From an uncultured Collinsella sp. (lineage in GTDB: Bacteria; Actinomycetota; Coriobacteriia; Coriobacteriales; Coriobacteriaceae): a stretch of DNA of 8,384 bases. Each line of letters begins with the position of its first letter. Position 1 is the first letter of the stretch. Positions 5,591-8,384 of the stretch are shown in pieces. Under the pieces are notes generated by a model that was not told where the DNA came from, made no database searches, and was given only the letters and a program-made list of their open reading frames with translations. Made by a program: the position numbers and the translations under genes. Location: NCBI GenBank assembly GCA_900552345.1, contig URZN01000039.1, forward strand, positions 1 to 8,384, in the 5' to 3' direction.

Positions 5591-6430
5591 ATGGCGATCT
5601 ATGTGACATCTGATGCTCACGGGCACGTGCACGCACTGGACGAGGCCCTTTCCAAGATCTCGCTGACGTCCGACGACACGCTATATGTGCTGGGCGACAT
5701 GATCGACCGCGGTCCCGATCCGGTCGGTGTCATCAACTTGGTGCGGTCGCTGCCCAACGCTCGCGTGCTTAAGGGCAACCACGAGCAGATTATGCTCGAC
5801 GCGATCATTGGCCAGGACCCGCTCGATGCCGAGACCTGGGATATCAACGGCGGTTGGACCACGCGCCAGCAGCTCAACGAAATGGAGTTTGAGGCATACG
5901 AGGAGCTAGTGCGTTGGGCTGCTGCCCTGCCGCTCTATGCGGTGACAGAGACTGTCGAGCGGCCGTACCTGCTGGTGCACGCCGGTATTCAGACCGAGGC
6001 GGCGCGCGCGTTTTTGCTTGAGCATGGCGTCGATTGCGGCGACGGCAGGGGAGCGGTCGATGCCGATCGCGAGCTGCTGCAGCAAATGCTCGCCGTGCAG
6101 TCGTCCGATGACTTGCTCTGGATTCGCCATGGCTATTGGGATGCCCCGACGGGGCTGCTTTCTGCCGAGGGCAAGGGTCCGGTCGTGGTGAGCGGCCACA
6201 CGCCCACGGTGTCGCTGGGGCGCTATTGCGAGGTTGGCGGCCTGGCAGGGCTCGATGAGGAGTCGGGCCGCGGGCAAATGGTGCGCTTGGGTGGCGAGGA
6301 TACCGCCGGTGTGCCCGATCGCATCGATATCGACTGCGCGGCGGCCACCGGTTCCGAGTTCGGCCGCGTCGGGATCCTGCGTCTGGATGACGGGGCGGAG
6401 TTTTATGCGAACATCAACCCGGGCGAATAA
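5591..6430 (+). CDS. PPP-family metallophosphoesterase (Ser/Thr protein phosphatase-like)
   Basis: This is a 279-residue cytosolic calcineurin-like phosphoesterase with the full dinuclear-metal signature: SDAHGH (7-12; D8, H10), LGDMIDRG (34-41; D36, D39, R40), LKGNHE (60-65; N63, H64), LLVHAGI (127-133; H130) and VSGHTPT (200-206; H203). The order and spacing match the bacterial PPP group (lambda phosphatase, PrpA/PrpE type), which removes phosphate from Ser/Thr or Tyr proteins; some relatives act on dinucleoside polyphosphates. WIRHGYWD (177-184) is the usual region between the two distal histidines. The C-terminal strands (about 215-279) contain an Asp/Gly-rich insert but no extra domain. 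The ATG at 5591 has AAAGAGAGG (5576-5584) 6 bases upstream and its own promoter. It is transcribed alone, divergent from the antiporter. No partner kinase is in the window, so the substrate is unknown. Confidence 0.9.
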   Translation: MAIYVTSDAHGHVHALDEALSKISLTSDDTLYVLGDMIDRGPDPVGVINLVRSLPNARVLKGNHEQIMLDAIIGQDPLDAETWDINGGWTTRQQLNEMEFEAYEELVRWAAALPLYAVTETVERPYLLVHAGIQTEAARAFLLEHGVDCGDGRGAVDADRELLQQMLAVQSSDDLLWIRHGYWDAPTGLLSAEGKGPVVVSGHTPTVSLGRYCEVGGLAGLDEESGRGQMVRLGGEDTAGVPDRIDIDCAAATGSEFGRVGILRLDDGAEFYANINPGE

Positions 6431-6445
6431 TCGCTGCAAAGGGTA

Positions 6446-6516
6446 GCTAATTTGGGACGGGGCCTTTTTGACTACTTTTGCCCTTCTGCCCGCTAATTGA
6501 TTTTTCTGGGACGGGG
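6446..6516 (+). repeat. Two direct repeats with GCTAATT and TGGGACGGGG
   Basis: GCTAATT (6446-6452) is followed at once by TGGGACGGGG (6453-6462). A second GCTAATT (6492-6498) is followed, after GATTTTTC, by a second TGGGACGGGG (6507-6516). The TGGGACGGGG copies lie 54 bases apart. The second copy continues into an AT-rich tail. The pattern looks like remains of a dispersed intergenic repeat; no function is evident. Confidence 0.6.
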
Positions 6517-6544
6517 ATTAAATAATCATTTGGCCGCCCGCTGG

Positions 6545-6667
6545 CTAAGTGAGTAGACTTTTTTGGAAATGCCGAGCACTCAACATATTTGCCTCAATAA
6601 AACCGCAGGTCACAGACTTGTGCTTTGTCGGTGTGATCGGGGATTCGGTAAAAGTCTACTCACTTAG
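6545..6667. mobile_element. 123-base element with perfect 18-base terminal inverted repeats (MITE-like)
   Basis: CTAAGTGAGTAGACTTTT (6545-6562) is exactly mirrored by AAAAGTCTACTCACTTAG (6650-6667). Inside, CCGA and GCAC (6572-6579) can pair with GTGC (6620-6623) and TCGG (6628-6631) across a 4-base bulge, and CACA-GACT-TGTG (6611-6622) is a small alternative hairpin. The element has no coding capacity. If the outer C/G pair is incidental, the repeats are flanked by TA at both ends, as expected for an IS630/mariner-type non-autonomous element that duplicates TA. A structured RNA is the alternative reading. The mobile interpretation is inferred; the inverted repeat is certain. Confidence 0.6.
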
Positions 6668-6697
6668 GTTTGCGTGATGCATATTGTCCGCAACGAG

Positions 6698-6738
6698 ACC
6701 CCGGCCGGGGTGATTCCATCGCAAATTCCGGTGACCGG
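6698..6738 (-). terminator. GC palindromes after the flippase stop, weak terminator candidate
   Basis: On the minus strand, CCGGT-C-ACCGG (6728-6738) begins 10 bases after the flippase stop. It is followed by AATTTG and then a perfect 14-base palindrome ACCCCGGCCGGGGT (6698-6711). The two can also pair with each other. Neither has a real U-run, so termination is uncertain. Confidence 0.3.
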
Positions 6739-6748
6739 GGGCAGCTAA

Positions 6749-8323
6749 TTAGGCGCCGTACGGGTTGCGGTCGCGTTCGATGCGCTGGCGGATGTGGGCG
6801 TATTCGACAATCAACAGCACCAGCAGTAGGGCCATGATAGCCAGGTAGCTCACGACGGCACCCATCAGGCCCAGCAGGTTGATCAGGATCACCGGAAGCA
6901 CCACGCTCACGGCAAAGCAGATCAGGTAGATCTTGGTGACGTCGCCGGCGTGGCGCAGCACCGTGATGATGGCGTAGATAAAGTCGATGGCCGCGGTTAC
7001 GCCGCCGGCGACAACCATTAGCAGTGCCAGCGTGCGGTAGCGCCCAAAGTTAAGGCCGTACATAAAGCTCATGATGGGGATGCCGGGGCCTGCCATAAAT
7101 GCGGCGCACGCTCCGGTGATGACCACAATCAGTGCCATAACGGCAACAATAATCAGGTCAAAGCGGCGACGCTTGCGCGGATTCGCCCAAATGCTCGACA
7201 GACGCAAAAGCTGCGGTTTATAGATAAATCCAATGCTCAGCAAAATGGCCTGCGCCGGAAAGAACAGTGCATTAAAGTACAGCTGATATTTGTAGGCCAG
7301 CGTGCCTTCCATCACGAACTTGGGCATGCTCTCGATAAGGTTGAACAGGAACAGCGCACCAAAGAGCGGGGCGCACTGGATAAACAGGTGGCCAGCCTCG
7401 CGCAGACTCATGCGGCGTGATTTTTCGGTTTCGAGCAGGGCGAGCGGGGCGGTGACCAGCACGAGCGAGGCAATCGCGGCGATCCCCATGGCCATGGCCG
7501 CGATGGGCATGCTGCGCGTGAGGAACAGTGCCACGCTAAAGACCGCGATGACGCCGGCGGAACGCAGCGTTTGGCTCATGCCGGCCAGGTAGAGTTTATC
7601 GGCCTGCTGCAGGCGGCCCTCGTACACGTCCGCCACGCCGTCGATCACCTTATACAGGTAGACGCCCAGGCCGATCGTCGCCATGTGCGCGTCGTAGCCG
7701 CGGGCGCTGCTGTATGCAAGGCCGCAGGCCAGCGCGATCGCTCCGCAAAGCCAGCGATTGAGCTGGTAGGAGGCAAAGGACGTCTTCTCGTCGATATCCG
7801 AGATCTGGAAATTGCGCACGCCGTAGTTGCACGCGATCATGATGAGCGTGCCAGTGACAAAGGCGATGGAGAACTTGCCGGCTTCCTCGGCGCCCACGAG
7901 CTGCGTGGACACGATGGTGAGCAGAGGAAACGCCATGCCCCATACGGCGGTGCCCAGGGTATTCCAAAGGTAGTCGCGACGGGTGGCATGATCTTCGTAC
8001 TCGGCTTCTTGCGTGGAGAAGCCGCCGCCGTAGACGGCTCCGAGCAGGCGGTTCCACCAGGCATTGACCATGCGGTGGATGGGGCCGGGCTGGCGATTGC
8101 GCTCGCGGCGACGGCGTGTGGCCTGGTTGCTGTCGGGACCGCCGGCGTTACGCTGGCTTAGCTCTTGGATTCGTGCGAGCTCCTCGGCGGTGTGCGATGC
8201 GGGGAACAGGCCGTTCTCGATGCGTCCGCCCTGCCCGTGCGCCCCGCTCGATACGGTGGGGTCGGTGACGCCGTTGCGGCGGGCGATGGCGCGGCGGATG
8301 CTATCGAGGGGCGTGATGCTCAA
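6749..8323 (-). CDS. MOP/MATE-type polysaccharide (lipid-linked glycan) flippase
   Basis: This is a 524-residue polytopic membrane protein resembling the polysaccharide/lipopolysaccharide biosynthesis flippases, which move lipid-linked sugars across the membrane. Residues 1-117 are hydrophilic and cytosolic, with a basic cluster TRRRRERNR (69-77). From residue about 118 the family-like start appears: YLWNTLGTAVWGMAFPLLTIVSTQLVGAEEAGKFS-type sequence, then YGVRNFQISD, then about 12-14 hydrophobic segments to residue about 508, ending in a short charged tail. The start is TTG at 8323: AGAAAGGA (8331-8338) lies 7 bases upstream. The frame stays open up to the adapter, but the 18 residues before the TTG (beginning MCIRDR) come from adapter and leader DNA and are false. 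Partner glycosyltransferases would lie beyond the right edge and cannot be seen. The flippase class is confident; the glycan is unknown. The long N-terminal extension is unusual for the family. Confidence 0.85.
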   Translation of the reverse strand: MSITPLDSIRRAIARRNGVTDPTVSSGAHGQGGRIENGLFPASHTAEELARIQELSQRNAGGPDSNQATRRRRERNRQPGPIHRMVNAWWNRLLGAVYGGGFSTQEAEYEDHATRRDYLWNTLGTAVWGMAFPLLTIVSTQLVGAEEAGKFSIAFVTGTLIMIACNYGVRNFQISDIDEKTSFASYQLNRWLCGAIALACGLAYSSARGYDAHMATIGLGVYLYKVIDGVADVYEGRLQQADKLYLAGMSQTLRSAGVIAVFSVALFLTRSMPIAAMAMGIAAIASLVLVTAPLALLETEKSRRMSLREAGHLFIQCAPLFGALFLFNLIESMPKFVMEGTLAYKYQLYFNALFFPAQAILLSIGFIYKPQLLRLSSIWANPRKRRRFDLIIVAVMALIVVITGACAAFMAGPGIPIMSFMYGLNFGRYRTLALLMVVAGGVTAAIDFIYAIITVLRHAGDVTKIYLICFAVSVVLPVILINLLGLMGAVVSYLAIMALLLVLLIVEYAHIRQRIERDRNPYGA

Positions 8324-8330
8324 GGCGGAG

Positions 8331-8338
8331 TCCTTTCT
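8331..8338 (-). promoter_or_regulatory. Ribosome binding site that fixes the TTG start of the flippase
   Basis: AGAAAGGA on the minus strand sits 7 bases before TTG at 8321-8323. No ATG or GTG with comparable spacing exists in the genomic part of the frame upstream, so this site decides the start. Confidence 0.75.
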
Positions 8339-8360
8339 ATTGCTGCGCTCTCGTATAGAC

Positions 8361-8384
8361 CTGTCTCTTATACACATATGACGC
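8361..8384 (-). other. Nextera read-1 adapter (artefact)
   Basis: CTGTCTCTTATACACAT (8361-8377) is the reverse complement of the Tn5 mosaic end, and 8378-8384 continues as the read-1 adapter with one mismatch (A for C at 8378). Overall 23 of 24 bases fit. Genomic sequence ends at 8360. The adapter supplies a false ATG at 8377 on the minus strand and a false C-terminus ending LSLIHI on the plus strand. Confidence 0.96.

Larger units (their letters stand above)
6431..6748. other. Repeat-rich intergenic region between convergent genes (318 bases)
   Basis: This region lies between the stop codons of the phosphatase (plus) and the flippase (minus). It carries the GCTAATT/TGGGACGGGG direct repeats (6446-6516), the 123-base inverted-repeat element (6545-6667) and two short GC palindromes next to the flippase stop (6698-6738). 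It is clearly more AT-rich than the genes. No open frame with a ribosome binding site was found. A T-run follows GGGGCC at 6465-6469, but I see no solid hairpin before it. Confidence 0.7.

Noticed and set aside
5317..5592. Short open frames on both strands of the 5266-5590 gap
   Set aside because: They have no ribosome binding sites, an Arg/Pro-rich content typical of non-coding GC-rich DNA, and they overlap the promoter and leader elements.
6431..6748. CRISPR array or tRNA in the repeat-rich gap
   Set aside because: The repeats are inverted or only two copies with unequal spacing, and no cloverleaf or T-loop GTTCRA sequence was found.
7571..8161. 196-residue plus-strand open frame opposite the flippase
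   Set aside because: It is a shadow frame with no family features, antisense to a clear membrane protein.

Overview
The window looks like a piece of chromosome from a high-GC Gram-positive gut bacterium, most likely a Collinsella-like member of the Coriobacteriia. This is an inference from the roughly 60-65% GC core genes, their codon use, a TTG start behind a strong ribosome binding site, and repeat-rich intergenic DNA. I cannot confirm it without a database. Both ends are technical. Positions 1-47 are the end of an Illumina P7 primer, an 8-base index and a Nextera read-2 adapter. Positions 8361-8384 are the reverse complement of a Nextera read-1 adapter. The biological insert is therefore 48-8360.

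Layout from left to right: (1) serC, phosphoserine aminotransferase, on the minus strand, with its C-terminus cut off by the adapter. (2) A compact two-gene minus-strand unit: a MazG-type nucleotide pyrophosphohydrolase, overlapping by 8 bases a 580-residue protein that joins a GIY-YIG nuclease domain to a Schlafen-group-3/DUF2075 helicase domain. This pair is lower in GC than its neighbours and resembles an accessory, possibly anti-phage, module. (3) A divergent 74-residue very acidic protein on the plus strand. (4) A strong hairpin repeat lying between converging genes. (5) A CPA-family NhaP2/CvrA-like K+(Na+)/H+ antiporter on the minus strand with two C-terminal RCK_C/TrkA_C-like domains. 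(6) A 325-base divergent control region. (7) A PPP-family metallophosphoesterase on the plus strand. (8) A 318-base intergenic stretch carrying two direct repeats and a 123-base element with perfect 18-base terminal inverted repeats. (9) A MOP/MATE-type polysaccharide flippase on the minus strand, starting at TTG close to the right adapter.

serC, the antiporter, the phosphatase and the flippase read as ordinary chromosomal genes for serine/pyridoxal phosphate synthesis, ion homeostasis, protein or nucleotide dephosphorylation and surface glycan export. They do not form one operon. The clearest candidate for an under-described system is the MazG plus GIY-YIG-helicase pair. No tRNA, rRNA, CRISPR array or transposase gene was seen.
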